Part shown: positions 6,726-16,100 of the stretch, piece after piece | Numbering within the stretch: the stretch's first letter is position 1 | Layout of the letters: each line of letters opens with the position of its first letter | Assembly: GCA_903882525.1 (NCBI GenBank) | Contig: CAIRXI010000135.1 | Coordinates: 1-36,664, forward strand | Length of the DNA stretch: 36,664 bases | From: an uncultured Pseudomonadota bacterium | Lineage (GTDB): Bacteria; Pseudomonadota; Gammaproteobacteria; Burkholderiales; Methylophilaceae | Direction of reading: 5' to 3' | Translations under genes and position numbers: made by a program | Notes under the pieces: model-generated | Told to the model about the DNA's origin: nothing | The model's input: the letters and a program-made list of their open reading frames with translations, nothing else | Databases searched by the model: none

Positions 6726-9700
6726 TATGCGGCTACCAATACTTTATCTTGAGCAAGTTCAATTAAAGCGCGCTTATATTCGTTAGGCATCACCTTAACG
6801 AACTTAGCACGCATATTATCCCAATCCGCCAGCAAGGCCTTAGCACGCTCGCTATTGGTATATTTAACGTGATTATTTATCAGTGCTAATAAGGTTACTT
6901 CATCGGGCTGATTGAGATGCTGCACAACTTCTTTTGCTGCCTTAGCTTCATGTTCAACCTTTTCCAATGACACCATGCCCATATTACAGCGCTTTGCAAA
7001 TAAGCCGTCTTCATCATAAACATAAGCCACACCACCGCTCATCCCAGCAGCAAAGTTTTGTCCAGTTGACCCCAATACCACTACGGTACCACCAGTCATA
7101 TATTCACATCCATGATTGCCCACACCTTCAACAACGGCTGAGGCGCCAGAATTGCGCACACAAAAACGCTCGCCTGCCACGCCACTGAAATAACTCTCGC
7201 CATTGGTTGCACCGTACATCACGGTATTGCCGACAATAATGTTTTCATGCGATTGTCCGCGGAAATTACTTGGCGGTTTAATCACAATACGTCCACCACA
7301 TAAACCTTTACCCACATAATCGTTACCTTCACCAACCAGCGTAAAGCTAATACCTTGGGCTAAAAATGCCGCAAAACTTTGACCTGAAGTGCCAGTGAAA
7401 TTAATGCTAATGCTATCGTTTGGTAAGCCTGCACCACCAAAACGCGTAGCGACTTGATTAGACAGCATGGTACCTACGGTACGATTGGTATTAGAAATTG
7501 GCAGATTTAGCACTACTTTTTGACCTTGCTCTAAGGCTGGTTTTGCCAAATCGATTAACTGATTATCTAGCGCATTTGCCAAACCATGATCTTGCACATC
7601 ATTATTTTTACGTGAAACGTTGGCTGGCATTTCTGGTAGATGGAAAACCTTAGCGAAATCTAAACCACTAATTTTCCAGTGATCAATCCCCGCCTGCATA
7701 TCAAGTAAATCTGCACGGCCAATCAAATCGTCAAACTTGGCGACACCGATAGAAGCCATCAACTCACGGACTTCTTCAGCGACAAAGAAGAAGTAATTCA
7801 CCACATGCTCTGGCTGACCTGTAAAGCGCTTACGCAGTTCAGGGTCTTGTGTAGCAACACCAACAGGGCAAGTATTAAGATGACATTTACGCATCATAAT
7901 GCAGCCTTCTACCACTAGCGGCGCAGTCGCAAAACCAAACTCGTCCGCGCCCAATAAAGCACCCACTACCACATCACGGCCGGTTTTAATTTGGCCATCG
8001 ACTTGCACTACCACACGGCCGCGCAACTGGTTGAGTACCAATGTTTGCTGAGTCTCAGACAAACCAAGCTCCCATGGCGTACCTGCATGCTTCACTGAAG
8101 AGATTGGCGATGCGCCAGTGCCACCATCGTGACCTGCGATCACAATATGGTCAGACTTAGCTTTTGCAACGCCTGCAGCCACGGTACCCACGCCGGTTTC
8201 AGAAACTAATTTCACTGAAATAGACGCTTTAGGATTGGCATTTTTTAAATCGTGAATCAGTTGTGCCAAATCTTCAATAGAGTAAATGTCGTGATGTGGC
8301 GGTGGTGAAATTAAACCCACGCCTGGTACTGAAAAACGCAGTTTGGCAATATATTCACTCACTTTATGGCCTGGTAATTGTCCACCTTCACCCGGCTTAG
8401 CACCCTGCGCCATTTTTATCTGGATTTGATCAGCAGATGCTAGGTATTCAGCAGTGACGCCAAAACGACCTGATGCCACTTGCTTGATTTTTGAGCGCAT
8501 CGAGTCGCCGGCTTTTAGTGGAATGTCTTTGACAATCACATGCTCGCCAATCACCTTAGCCATACTGCTGTCGGTGCTGACTGCAATAAAGCGTTTAGGG
8601 TCTTCACCGCCTTCGCCGGTATTGGACTTACCACCAATACGGTTCATGGCAATAGCTAGAGTGGCGTGAGCTTCAGTAGAAATTGAACCTAAAGACATGG
8701 CCCCAGTGGCAAAGCGTTTAACGATTTCTTTTGCTGACTCTACAGATTCCAGTGGAATCGCTTTGCTTGCCGATTTAATTTCAAACAGACCACGCAGTGT
8801 CATATGGCGGCGGGATTGATCGTTAATCAGCTTGGCATATTCTTTATAAGTATCGTATTGATTAGTACGCGTCGCATGTTGCAGTTTCGCAATCGAGTCT
8901 GGCGTCCACATATGCTCTTCACCACGGATACGAAATGCGTACTCACCGCCAGCTTCTAAGCTATTCGCCAACACTGGATCTTCGCCGAAAGCCGCGCTAT
9001 GCATACGCACTGATTCTTCAGCCACTTGATCCAAACCGATACCTTCAATATTGGTGGCAGTGCCGGTAAAGTATTTTTCTACAAATGCAGAATTTAAGCC
9101 TATGGCTTCAAAAATATGCGCACCGCAATAAGATTGGTAAGTAGAAATGCCCATTTTAGACATGACTTTATATAAGCCTTTGCCGATCGCTTTTACAAAC
9201 TTCTTCGCAGCTTCAGCATTGTCTTTAGTACCAAGGTGATTGATGGTCTCGAATGCTAACCAAGGACAAACCGCCTCAGCGCCATAGCCTGCTAATAATG
9301 CAAAATGGTGGACTTCACGTGCTGAACCAGTATCGATCACTAAACCGGTGCTGGTGCGCAGCCCAGTTTTTACCAAATGCTGATGTATAGCAGAACAGGC
9401 TAGTAAGGCTGGAATCGCTAAGCGTGACTCACTGACATTGCGATCAGACAGAATGATAATATTAAAGCCCTCTTGCACCGCTTTTTGCGCTGCACTAGCA
9501 ATGCTGGCTACTGCCGCGGCCATGCCTGCCTTGCCCAAATTGGCAGCGTAAGTGATATCTAACACTAAGGATTGATATTGATTTTGGGTCAGAAGCGCAA
9601 TTGATTTTAATTGCTCTAGCTCATCCAACGTCAATACAGGCTGACTAGCCTCTAAGCGCAATGCTGGTTTGGTTTCATCTACACCTAATAAATTAGGTTT

Positions 9701-11422
9701 AGGTCCAATAAAAGTCACCAATGACATGACCAACTCTTCACGAATCGGATCTATTGGCGGGTTAGTGACTTGCGCAAAGAGCTGTTTGAAATAGTTGTAT
9801 ATCAACTTAGGTTTAATAGACAACACAGGCAATGCAGCGTCATTACCCATAGAACCCGAAGCTTCTTCGCCATTTTGGACCATAGGCAACATGACAAATT
9901 TAATATCTTCTTGCGTATATCCAAACACTTGCTGCATATCAAGCAGATTAATCTGTGGCAAGCTGGCGGCGATTTCAAGCGCTCCGCCGACTTTAGGCAT
10001 ATCACTTAAAAAATAACGACTTTTTTCTATCCATTGCTGGTAAGGCTTTGCCGTTGCTAATGCTTTTTTAACTTCAGCATCATCAATAATACGGCCTTGC
10101 TCCATATCAATGAGTAGCATTTTCCCTGGCTCTAAACGCCATTTTTTTACAATTTTTTCTTGCGGGAAAGTGAGCACACCCATTTCTGATGCCATCATCA
10201 CTAAATCGTCATCGGTCACTAAATATCGCGCTGGACGTAAACCATTACGGTCTAATGTAGCACCAATCATACGGCCATCTGTAAACGCCACTGCGGCTGG
10301 GCCATCCCATGGTTCCATCAATGCAGCATGATATTCGTAGAAAGCGCGACGCTCTTCATCCATCAACGGATTGCCTGACCAAGCTTCAGGGATAAGCATC
10401 ATCATCGCGTGTGGCAAGCTATAACCACCGGCCACTAGCAACTCTAAACAATTATCAAAGCAGGCTGAATCTGACTGCCCATCAACAATTAATGGCCATA
10501 GTTTTTCTAAATCTTCGCCTAACAATGCTGAGCGCATGGTTTCATGACGTGCGGCCATCCAGTTGACATTGCCTTGTACGGTATTGATTTCACCATTATG
10601 CGCAATCATGCGGAATGGGTGTGCCAAATCCCAAGCAGGAAAGGTGTTAGTTGAAAAGCGCTGATGTACTAGTGCGAGTGCTGAGACTACAGTCGCATCA
10701 TTTAAATCTTGGTAATAAATACCCACTTCATTTGCTAGCAACATCCCTTTGTAAACAATGGTGCGTGACGACAATGACGGAATATAAAAAGCGGCGTTAT
10801 CTTGCAAATTAAGCGCGGCTACTGCGTGCTCTACGCGCTTACGTATCACAAATAGTTTACGCTCAAAAGCATCCTGATCAGCGACAGTGCTTGCGATCAA
10901 TACCTGACGCATATTCGGCTCTACATCGCGAGCAGCTTGGGCAATATTGCTGTTATCAACCGGCACTTGGCGCCAGCCTAATAAAACTTGCTGCTCTTCT
11001 TGAATAATTTTGCCAATTAAAGCCTCAACCTGCTCACGGCTTGTATCTGCCTGTGGCAAAAACACATTGCCCACGGCATATTCCCCAGCGGCCGGCAATT
11101 GAATATCTAGCTTAGCCGCTTCTTTGCGCATAAATGCGTCTGGCATTTGCATCAACAGCCCAGCACCATCCCCTAGTTTTGGATCGTAACCGGTAGCACC
11201 ACGATGGGTTAAGTTGGTGAGTAACTGCAAACCCTTTTGCACAATATCATGGCTCTTTTTACCCTTGATATGCGCAACAAAGCCCACACCACAAGCATCA
11301 TGCTCGTTGGATGGGTTGTATAACCCTTGCTTATTGGGCTTGCTGGGATTTGAAAGGGCTGAATTTTCAAGCGCGGCTTGAATATTGGTCTGCGCAATTA
11401 GGTTACTTAACTCTGATGCCAT
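6725..11422 (-). CDS. gltB: Glutamate synthase (NADPH) large subunit
   Basis: The alpha subunit of GOGAT hydrolyses glutamine and moves the ammonia to 2-oxoglutarate, the main ammonia-assimilation route together with glutamine synthetase. The protein has 1565 residues. A 43-residue propeptide precedes Cys44 (ACGVGF), the Ntn nucleophile of the class II amidotransferase domain, which contains [10 protein letters not shown] and HNGEINT. The FMN-binding synthase barrel follows ([26 protein letters not shown]). The 3Fe-4S cluster cysteines are 1174, 1180 and 1185 ([15 protein letters not shown]). The glycine-rich C-terminal beta-helix ends the protein. Length and order match bacterial NADPH-GltB. 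It leads the gltBD operon. Confidence 0.98.
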   Translation of the reverse strand: MASELSNLIAQTNIQAALENSALSNPSKPNKQGLYNPSNEHDACGVGFVAHIKGKKSHDIVQKGLQLLTNLTHRGATGYDPKLGDGAGLLMQMPDAFMRKEAAKLDIQLPAAGEYAVGNVFLPQADTSREQVEALIGKIIQEEQQVLLGWRQVPVDNSNIAQAARDVEPNMRQVLIASTVADQDAFERKLFVIRKRVEHAVAALNLQDNAAFYIPSLSSRTIVYKGMLLANEVGIYYQDLNDATVVSALALVHQRFSTNTFPAWDLAHPFRMIAHNGEINTVQGNVNWMAARHETMRSALLGEDLEKLWPLIVDGQSDSACFDNCLELLVAGGYSLPHAMMMLIPEAWSGNPLMDEERRAFYEYHAALMEPWDGPAAVAFTDGRMIGATLDRNGLRPARYLVTDDDLVMMASEMGVLTFPQEKIVKKWRLEPGKMLLIDMEQGRIIDDAEVKKALATAKPYQQWIEKSRYFLSDMPKVGGALEIAASLPQINLLDMQQVFGYTQEDIKFVMLPMVQNGEEASGSMGNDAALPVLSIKPKLIYNYFKQLFAQVTNPPIDPIREELVMSLVTFIGPKPNLLGVDETKPALRLEASQPVLTLDELEQLKSIALLTQNQYQSLVLDITYAANLGKAGMAAAVASIASAAQKAVQEGFNIIILSDRNVSESRLAIPALLACSAIHQHLVKTGLRTSTGLVIDTGSAREVHHFALLAGYGAEAVCPWLAFETINHLGTKDNAEAAKKFVKAIGKGLYKVMSKMGISTYQSYCGAHIFEAIGLNSAFVEKYFTGTATNIEGIGLDQVAEESVRMHSAAFGEDPVLANSLEAGGEYAFRIRGEEHMWTPDSIAKLQHATRTNQYDTYKEYAKLINDQSRRHMTLRGLFEIKSASKAIPLESVESAKEIVKRFATGAMSLGSISTEAHATLAIAMNRIGGKSNTGEGGEDPKRFIAVSTDSSMAKVIGEHVIVKDIPLKAGDSMRSKIKQVASGRFGVTAEYLASADQIQIKMAQGAKPGEGGQLPGHKVSEYIAKLRFSVPGVGLISPPPHHDIYSIEDLAQLIHDLKNANPKASISVKLVSETGVGTVAAGVAKAKSDHIVIAGHDGGTGASPISSVKHAGTPWELGLSETQQTLVLNQLRGRVVVQVDGQIKTGRDVVVGALLGADEFGFATAPLVVEGCIMMRKCHLNTCPVGVATQDPELRKRFTGQPEHVVNYFFFVAEEVRELMASIGVAKFDDLIGRADLLDMQAGIDHWKISGLDFAKVFHLPEMPANVSRKNNDVQDHGLANALDNQLIDLAKPALEQGQKVVLNLPISNTNRTVGTMLSNQVATRFGGAGLPNDSISINFTGTSGQSFAAFLAQGISFTLVGEGNDYVGKGLCGGRIVIKPPSNFRGQSHENIIVGNTVMYGATNGESYFSGVAGERFCVRNSGASAVVEGVGNHGCEYMTGGTVVVLGSTGQNFAAGMSGGVAYVYDEDGLFAKRCNMGMVSLEKVEHEAKAAKEVVQHLNQPDEVTLLALINNHVKYTNSERAKALLADWDNMRAKFVKVMPNEYKRALIELAQDKVLVAA

Positions 11423-11457
11423 ATTATCTGATCACAAAACATTTAGCGGAACCGGCG

Positions 11458-11486
11458 ATTTTACCGTCAAATGCCTATGTGTTCAA
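11458..11486 (-). promoter_or_regulatory. Candidate sigma-70 promoter of gltBD
   Basis: Minus-strand TTGAAC (11481-11486), a 17-base spacer and TAAAAT (11458-11463) lie about 36 bases before the gltB start. The -35 matches at four of six positions and the -10 at five. I see no clear Shine-Dalgarno for gltB. Regulatory protein sites were not identified. Confidence 0.35.
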
Positions 11487-11580
11487 TAAGATAGAGCCTA
11501 AAGATTAAGTTTATTTTAAGCAACACACTCACCAACCATCAACTAAGCTTAGGCTAGCGGAGCACCTTGAGATTCACAAC

Positions 11581-12870
11581 CTAACCTAGAGCTACCAGTT
11601 GAAACGCTTTTTTAGCCGCTACGATGGTGTAGGCAATGTCTTCATCACTATGTGCAGCAGAAACAAATCCAGCTTCAAACGCTGACGGGCCAAGGTAGAT
11701 GCCGCTATCGAGCATGCTATGAAAGAACTTATTAAAGTGCTCTTTATTCGACTGCATAATTTCATTAAAGCTGGTTGGGCAGTGCTCGCAGAAATAAAGC
11801 CCGAACATACCGCCCACATTTTGCGCATTAAACACTACGCCCACTTCTTTCGCCACCGCAATCAAACCATCAACCAATTTTTTGGTTTGCGCTGCTAGCT
11901 TCAAATGAAAGTCTGGCGCCTGAATTAATGCCAAGGTTTGTAAACCAGCAGTTACCGCAACTGGGTTGCCGGATAAAGTGCCAGCCTGATACACCGCACC
12001 TAGAGGAGCTAAACAACTCATAATATCCTTACGTCCACCAAAAGCACCCACAGGCAAGCCACCACCGATGACTTTACCCAAAGTCGTCATATCTGGCTTG
12101 ATGTTGTACAGTGCTTGCGCACCACCAAGATGCACACGGAAGCCAGTCATGACTTCGTCAAAAATCAACACCGCGCCATGTTTAGAACATAACTCACGCA
12201 AAGCATGCAAGAACTCCATATGCGGCACGATTAAATTCATGTTCCCCACCACTGGCTCAATAATGACGCATGCAAGCTCGTCACCGACTTGCGCAAATAG
12301 GTCCCGCAAGGCCTGTGTATTATTGTATTCAAGGGTTAATGTATGCGCTGCCACCTCTGCCGGCACGCCAGCTGAACTTGGCTCACCAAAGGTAAGCAAA
12401 CCCGAACCTGCTTTAACCAATAGTGCATCCGCATGACCGTGATAACAACCTTCAAATTTCAGAATTTTGCTACGTCCAGTAAATCCTCGTGCCACACGAA
12501 TAGCGCTCATGGTCGCCTCGGTACCACTGCTCACCAAGCGCACTTGCTCCATACTCGGCACCAGCTTATTAATCAGTTGCGCCATCTCCAGCTCTAGGCC
12601 TGTAGGGGCGCCAAATGACAAGCTATTTTCTGCCACGTCTTGCACCGCTTTAATCACTTGTGGATGCGCGTGCCCTAAGATCATCGGCCCCCAAGAATTG
12701 ATGTAGTCAATGTATTGCTTGCCATCAACATCCCAAAGCTTAGAACCCAGCCCTTTTTTAAAAAATATCGGCGTGCCGCCCACGCTACGAAACGCGCGTA
12801 CCGGGGAATTAACACCCCCAGGAATAAGTTGTTGAGATTGTTCGAATAGGCTTTGATTAAGTGAGGTCAT
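11581..12870 (-). CDS. hemL: Glutamate-1-semialdehyde 2,1-aminomutase
   Basis: HemL converts glutamate-1-semialdehyde to 5-aminolevulinate, the committed precursor for haem by the C5 route, using PLP or PMP. The 429-residue protein opens with [11 protein letters not shown] and has the aminotransferase class III signature. It has [12 protein letters not shown] (115-126), GCYHGHAD (141-148), the [10 protein letters not shown] segment (236-245) with its PLP-contacting aspartate, and Lys266 in [16 protein letters not shown] as the Schiff-base lysine. The ATG overlaps the thiE stop by four bases, so it is translated in one operon after thiD and thiE. This arrangement is common in betaproteobacteria. 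No terminator is obvious downstream. Confidence 0.98.
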   Translation of the reverse strand: MTSLNQSLFEQSQQLIPGGVNSPVRAFRSVGGTPIFFKKGLGSKLWDVDGKQYIDYINSWGPMILGHAHPQVIKAVQDVAENSLSFGAPTGLELEMAQLINKLVPSMEQVRLVSSGTEATMSAIRVARGFTGRSKILKFEGCYHGHADALLVKAGSGLLTFGEPSSAGVPAEVAAHTLTLEYNNTQALRDLFAQVGDELACVIIEPVVGNMNLIVPHMEFLHALRELCSKHGAVLIFDEVMTGFRVHLGGAQALYNIKPDMTTLGKVIGGGLPVGAFGGRKDIMSCLAPLGAVYQAGTLSGNPVAVTAGLQTLALIQAPDFHLKLAAQTKKLVDGLIAVAKEVGVVFNAQNVGGMFGLYFCEHCPTSFNEIMQSNKEHFNKFFHSMLDSGIYLGPSAFEAGFVSAAHSDEDIAYTIVAAKKAFQLVALG

Positions 12871-13478
12871 GATATATACAGTTGTGAAAATTGTTGGGTG
12901 GTTGATTCTACGTTATCTACACTGAAAATTGCGTTAATCATAGCCAGTGCATTGGCGCCAGCTTCAATAACTAAAGGCGCATTTTTTAGCGTAATGCCAC
13001 CAATCGCTACGCTAGGAATACTGAGCATTTTTGCCTGTTTAAATAAGTCTAGACTAGCTATTGGTGCATGCGGCTTGGTACTAGAAGCGAAGCAGGCTCC
13101 AAATGCTACATAATCTGCGCCCGCTTGCTGCGCACTTTGCGCCAAGTCAAAACGGTTATAGCAAGATGCCCCTAAAATTTTATTATGGCCTAATCTCGCA
13201 CGCGCTAAGGCTAGGTTGCCATCATCTGCGCCCAAATGCACGCCATCTGCGTCCAGGGTCAAACAGAGTTTAATCGAATCATTAATAATCAGTGGTACCT
13301 GATGTTGCCGGCAGATAGGAAGCAACGCTCGCGCTTGCTGTACCTGCAAGGCAGGGCTTGCCAGTTTGTTCCGATACTGTACGAGGCTTGCGCCACCCGC
13401 AATTGCTGCACCCACTAGCTTGCATAGCAATTGGGTATCTACGATATCTGGGGTGACTGCATACACACCGCTAATCAT
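12867..13478 (-). CDS. thiE: Thiamine-phosphate synthase
   Basis: ThiE joins HMP pyrophosphate and the thiazole phosphate carboxylate to make thiamine phosphate, in a TIM-barrel fold. The 203-residue protein shows [11 protein letters not shown] (28-38, pyrophosphate-binding region), [18 protein letters not shown] (94-104), [23 protein letters not shown] and [15 protein letters not shown] is a mild departure from the usual HLGQxD motif but keeps the metal-site aspartate. It follows thiD by 13 bases and overlaps hemL by four, a tight operon. Confidence 0.95.
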   Translation of the reverse strand: MISGVYAVTPDIVDTQLLCKLVGAAIAGGASLVQYRNKLASPALQVQQARALLPICRQHQVPLIINDSIKLCLTLDADGVHLGADDGNLALARARLGHNKILGASCYNRFDLAQSAQQAGADYVAFGACFASSTKPHAPIASLDLFKQAKMLSIPSVAIGGITLKNAPLVIEAGANALAMINAIFSVDNVESTTQQFSQLYIS

Positions 13479-13491
13479 AAGTGCATTTCAG

Positions 13492-14352
13492 CTAGTGCGT
13501 TTTAGTGGCAGCATCACCGCCGTTCACTACCGAATCTTCTTCATCGCGCGCCCAAAACATACGGTCAGGTATAAATTGACCCATGCCTGGCCTAAAACCA
13601 TTTTTCAGGGTTTGCCAAGTATATTCTTGCGCTTCCAAAATAGCCTCCTCCATCGTGAGGCCATGCGCCATACAGGCGGCAATTGCGCTAGTGAGCGTGC
13701 AACCCGAGCCATGATAGCTACCAATTAAGCGTTCCCATTTGTAAGCTTTAATTAATTTATTATCCCCATACAGGGTATTCGTCACGTCCGTCGTGCGCTC
13801 GTGGGTGCCGGTAATTAGCACGTACTCACTCCCCATGGCCAGCAATCTAGCTGCACATTCATCTAGCGAGGTCAGCGCCACTTCATCGTTATCATCAGGA
13901 AAAGCAAAGCGTCGCGCTTCTAAGCTATTGGGCGTAATCAAAGTAGCCTGCGGAAACAAAAGCTCCACCATGGCATCCATCATGTCATCATTACTTAGAT
14001 CGTCACCACGCCCTGACATTAAAATCGGATCAATCAGTAAAGGCACATCTGGATAATCCGCCATAATTTCTGCAATGACGGCAATATTTTCTACAGACCC
14101 GAGCAGTCCCAGTTTAAATGCTGAGACTTGCACATCTTCCAAAATGGCGCGCGCTTGATCGTTCACCCAATCTGAATCCATCGCTAATACGCTATCTACA
14201 CCACGCGTATCTTGCACGGTAATCGCAGTTACTACAGACAGTGGATGACAGCCTATGCTAGCAAAGGTCAGGATGTCTGCCTGCAAACCTGCCCCACCGC
14301 TTGGGTCAGTGCCCGCAAAAGTCATGACTGAAGGAGGTGATTGATTATCCAT
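13492..14352 (-). CDS. thiD: Hydroxymethylpyrimidine/phosphomethylpyrimidine kinase
   Basis: ThiD phosphorylates HMP and HMP phosphate to the pyrophosphate used by ThiE. The 286-residue ribokinase-fold protein shows MTFAGTDPSGGAGLQADI near the N-terminus, TAITVQDTRGV, LLIDPILMSGRGD, LITPNSLEARRF and the anion-hole GSYHGSGCTLTSAIAA with its catalytic aspartate position replaced by the usual ThiD cysteine. A C-terminal stretch, RPGMGQFIPDRMFW, resembles betaproteobacterial orthologues. It is the first protein gene after tRNA-Gly, starting 30 bases past the tRNA 3' end, with no terminator between. No TPP riboswitch was recognised upstream. Confidence 0.95.
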   Translation of the reverse strand: MDNQSPPSVMTFAGTDPSGGAGLQADILTFASIGCHPLSVVTAITVQDTRGVDSVLAMDSDWVNDQARAILEDVQVSAFKLGLLGSVENIAVIAEIMADYPDVPLLIDPILMSGRGDDLSNDDMMDAMVELLFPQATLITPNSLEARRFAFPDDNDEVALTSLDECAARLLAMGSEYVLITGTHERTTDVTNTLYGDNKLIKAYKWERLIGSYHGSGCTLTSAIAACMAHGLTMEEAILEAQEYTWQTLKNGFRPGMGQFIPDRMFWARDEEDSVVNGGDAATKTH

Positions 14353-14382
14353 TTTTCTACCGTTAATTATGATTGCATCAAC

Positions 14383-14456
14383 TGGAGCGGGTGACGGGAA
14401 TCGAACCCGCGTATCGAGCTTGGGAAGCTAGCGTTCTACCATTGAACTACACCCGC
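14383..14456 (-). tRNA. tRNA-Gly (anticodon CCC)
   Basis: The 74-base cloverleaf is complete with encoded CCA. It has a seven-pair acceptor stem GCGGGTG/CACCCGC, a D stem GTTC/GAAC, the loop TTCCCAA giving anticodon CCC (reads GGG), a variable loop ATAC, a T stem GCGGG/CCCGT with loop TTCGATT, and discriminator T. It closely resembles E. coli glyU. The anticodon stem CTAGC/GCTCG has one mismatch, T28 against C42. A TATAAT lies 14 bases upstream, and thiD starts 30 bases downstream. Confidence 0.93.
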
Positions 14457-14470
14457 CTCGCATGGGTTTC

Positions 14471-14476
14471 ATTATA
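14471..14476 (-). promoter_or_regulatory. -10 box for tRNA-Gly (and perhaps thiD-thiE-hemL)
   Basis: A perfect minus-strand TATAAT lies 14 bases from the first tRNA base, leaving a leader of about seven bases. It overlaps a TGGGT/ACCCA inverted repeat (14463-14480). I did not find a good -35 at normal spacing. Confidence 0.5.
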
Positions 14477-14641
14477 CCCAATCATTTCGGCTTAATGGTT
14501 GACGCTAGGCAAGAAGTTGCAGCTTTTTTTGCACAATTACTTCCCATTGGCTTCATAAAAAGTGGGCGCTATCTTGAGGGTGGTGTCCCTATTTTAGCCA
14601 AACATAAGTGCAACCACTTACTGTAGCCCCATGACATACCG

Positions 14642-14673
14642 ACTGTTTTATAATATTTCTCAATTCAAACAGT
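14642..14673 (+). promoter_or_regulatory. -10 box inside an inverted repeat, upstream of LuxR-type gene
   Basis: A perfect TATAAT (14649-14654) directly follows ACTGTTT (14642-14648), whose exact complement AAACAGT ends at 14673. The 7-base arms, 18 bases apart, enclose the -10 and probable start site, as an operator for autoregulation would. No good -35 was seen, which fits an activator- or regulator-dependent promoter. Confidence 0.4.
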
Positions 14674-14698
14674 ATTTTATCTTTAGCGAGATTCGCTT

Positions 14699-15529
14699 GT
14701 GGCTAACAAGAAAACATCTAACCCATTCACGACTAACAAGATTGCTGACGGAGCGCAAGAAACTAAGTTTCACATGCCAGTCACAGGCGCTTCTGTAAAT
14801 GGGGCAGCCATATTGCTAGATCATCGTAATCAACAAGCCGATAGACGTAAGCCGCCATTCGGTCGCCGTAGATTAGGGGCAGAGGAAGAGCTTGCAAACA
14901 ATCTTAATCAAACGTCAATCATTCCGTTGTTGGCTAATGCATCCTTAGAAGTTATGTTGCATGAATTAAAATTAAATCAATTAGCGTTGGCAATACAAAA
15001 TGAAGAGCTACAACATGCCTATCAGTCCCTAAAAGTCTCAAGCAAGCGCTTAATTAAGCAGGTTGAAAAAGCAGCGTTTGAACTTGATCAGAGCAAAGCC
15101 GAATCTTCTGAGGCCAATACTGCACTCAAAGTGATCCTTAAAATGCGTGAAACGGAAAGCTCAGACGCAAAACATTTACTTATCCTTGAACTCAAACAAG
15201 AGGTAATGCCGTTTTTACAAAGATTACAAAACAGCAGCCGTGACCCCAAACATATACGCTTACTCAGCACACTAGAAGCCAACTTGCAGCGTTTGATTTC
15301 ATCGTATGGATCCTCAACCAGCCTAAGTTCGGCCTATACAAATTTGACGCCAAAAGAAATTCAGGTGGCGTCCATGGTGAGGGAGGGCGCGTCAACCAAG
15401 GCCATCGCTGCAACCTTATCTTTGTCGCCCGAAACCATCAGCATACACCGCAAAAATATACGGAAAAAACTCGGATTAGAAAGTAAAGCGAATAATCTAC
15501 GTAGCTATTTAGTGACCATAGAAAAGTAG
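14699..15529 (+). CDS. LuxR-type HTH regulator with coiled-coil region, no PAS domain
   Basis: A 276-residue protein starting at GTG. Residues 1-60 are polar and probably disordered, with a basic patch RRKPPFGRRR. Residues 84-111 contain HELKLNQLALAIQNEEL, the helix usually found just before PAS domains in sensor proteins. A long coiled coil (about 100-205) includes NTALKVILKMRE. The LuxR/GerE helix-turn-helix fills 213-265 (LTPKEIQVASMVREG, SLSPETISIHRKNIRKKLGL). The segment order matches PAS-LuxR regulators but with the PAS sensor missing. No receiver domain or receptor is visible, so the signal is unknown. The start is weakly supported; the next Met is residue 26. Confidence 0.8.
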   Translation: MANKKTSNPFTTNKIADGAQETKFHMPVTGASVNGAAILLDHRNQQADRRKPPFGRRRLGAEEELANNLNQTSIIPLLANASLEVMLHELKLNQLALAIQNEELQHAYQSLKVSSKRLIKQVEKAAFELDQSKAESSEANTALKVILKMRETESSDAKHLLILELKQEVMPFLQRLQNSSRDPKHIRLLSTLEANLQRLISSYGSSTSLSSAYTNLTPKEIQVASMVREGASTKAIAATLSLSPETISIHRKNIRKKLGLESKANNLRSYLVTIEK

Positions 15530-15887
15530 CTGGCCAATGCTATTTTTTAGGTATCACTAGTCAAAGTGCCCTATCCTGATTAGTTAGGTCTAATACCTAT
15601 TAATTACCAGTTTTATTACGGGTCAAAATGCTTGTCGCAACATTGAGATGCCCATACGATGTTTACTCCGCGCTGCTGGCAGTTCCTGTTCACGCTTCAT
15701 CAGTCGCCAACATTCCATTAAAAAGAGTTTAGCAGCGGGTTATGTAAAGTGTGTCGCTTGCGCTTGCAGGGTATGACATCCCTGCTTTTGGCTAGCGCTT
15801 AAACCCATCACCCATCGTCACGTCACCTACATAAGTAAATTTTCAATAGCTGACAGTGCGTTTAGCAATTAAAAGGTAGGATAAAAA
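15530..15887. other. 358-base intergenic stretch
   Basis: No confident gene. A GC-rich hairpin (15766-15785) may end transcription of the regulator. A 31-codon minus-strand frame (15718-15623) has natural-looking composition (KREQELPAARSKHRMG) but no ribosome site and may be a gene relic. The 3' part should hold the promoter of the 67-residue gene; no clear -35/-10 pair was seen. Confidence 0.5.
15766..15788 (+). terminator. Weak hairpin terminator candidate
   Basis: GCAGGG, an 8-base loop and CCCTGC form a perfect 6-base stem followed only by CTTTTGG-type sequence. It lies about 240 bases after the regulator stop, so it may be unrelated to it. Confidence 0.25.
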
Positions 15888-16091
15888 ATGACTCAAGCAT
15901 CGGATATTAAGCAACAAGATCCCTCTAAACTCTATAGCAAAGACACTTATACCGACCGCCGTGCGCGTATGTTTGAGTCTTCTGCACAACGTCACGCACA
16001 ACGCCATAATCCTTTAAGCGGTGAGGATGCGCTCAAATTAGCGCAAGGCTCAGCAGAAGTTAAGGGTAATAAAGAGGGTCCGGCTTCTTAA
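15888..16091 (+). CDS. Hypothetical 67-residue hydrophilic protein
   Basis: I do not recognise this protein. It is highly polar, without cysteine or tryptophan, and has no signal peptide or membrane segment. A charged middle (YTDRRARMFESSAQRHAQRHNP, 21 to 42 approximately) is followed by a short helix GEDALKLAQGSAEVK. The gene is believed real because AGGTAGGA lies eight bases upstream of the ATG and the composition looks coding. It ends nine bases before the convergent priA stop. It could be a small stress-associated or nucleic-acid-associated protein, but nothing here decides that. Confidence 0.6.
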   Translation: MTQASDIKQQDPSKLYSKDTYTDRRARMFESSAQRHAQRHNPLSGEDALKLAQGSAEVKGNKEGPAS

Positions 16092-16100
16092 CAGGCAACC

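Noticed and set aside
7604-7619. A parS-like sequence (ACGTGAAAC half-site) inside gltB
   Set aside because: It matches the 16-base parS consensus at only 12 positions, and one half is poor. ParB being nearby is not enough. It encodes ordinary GltB residues.
9770-10016. Several overlapping open frames on both strands within gltB
   Set aside because: gltB is a full-length, motif-complete gene here; the extra frames are by-products of its codon use.
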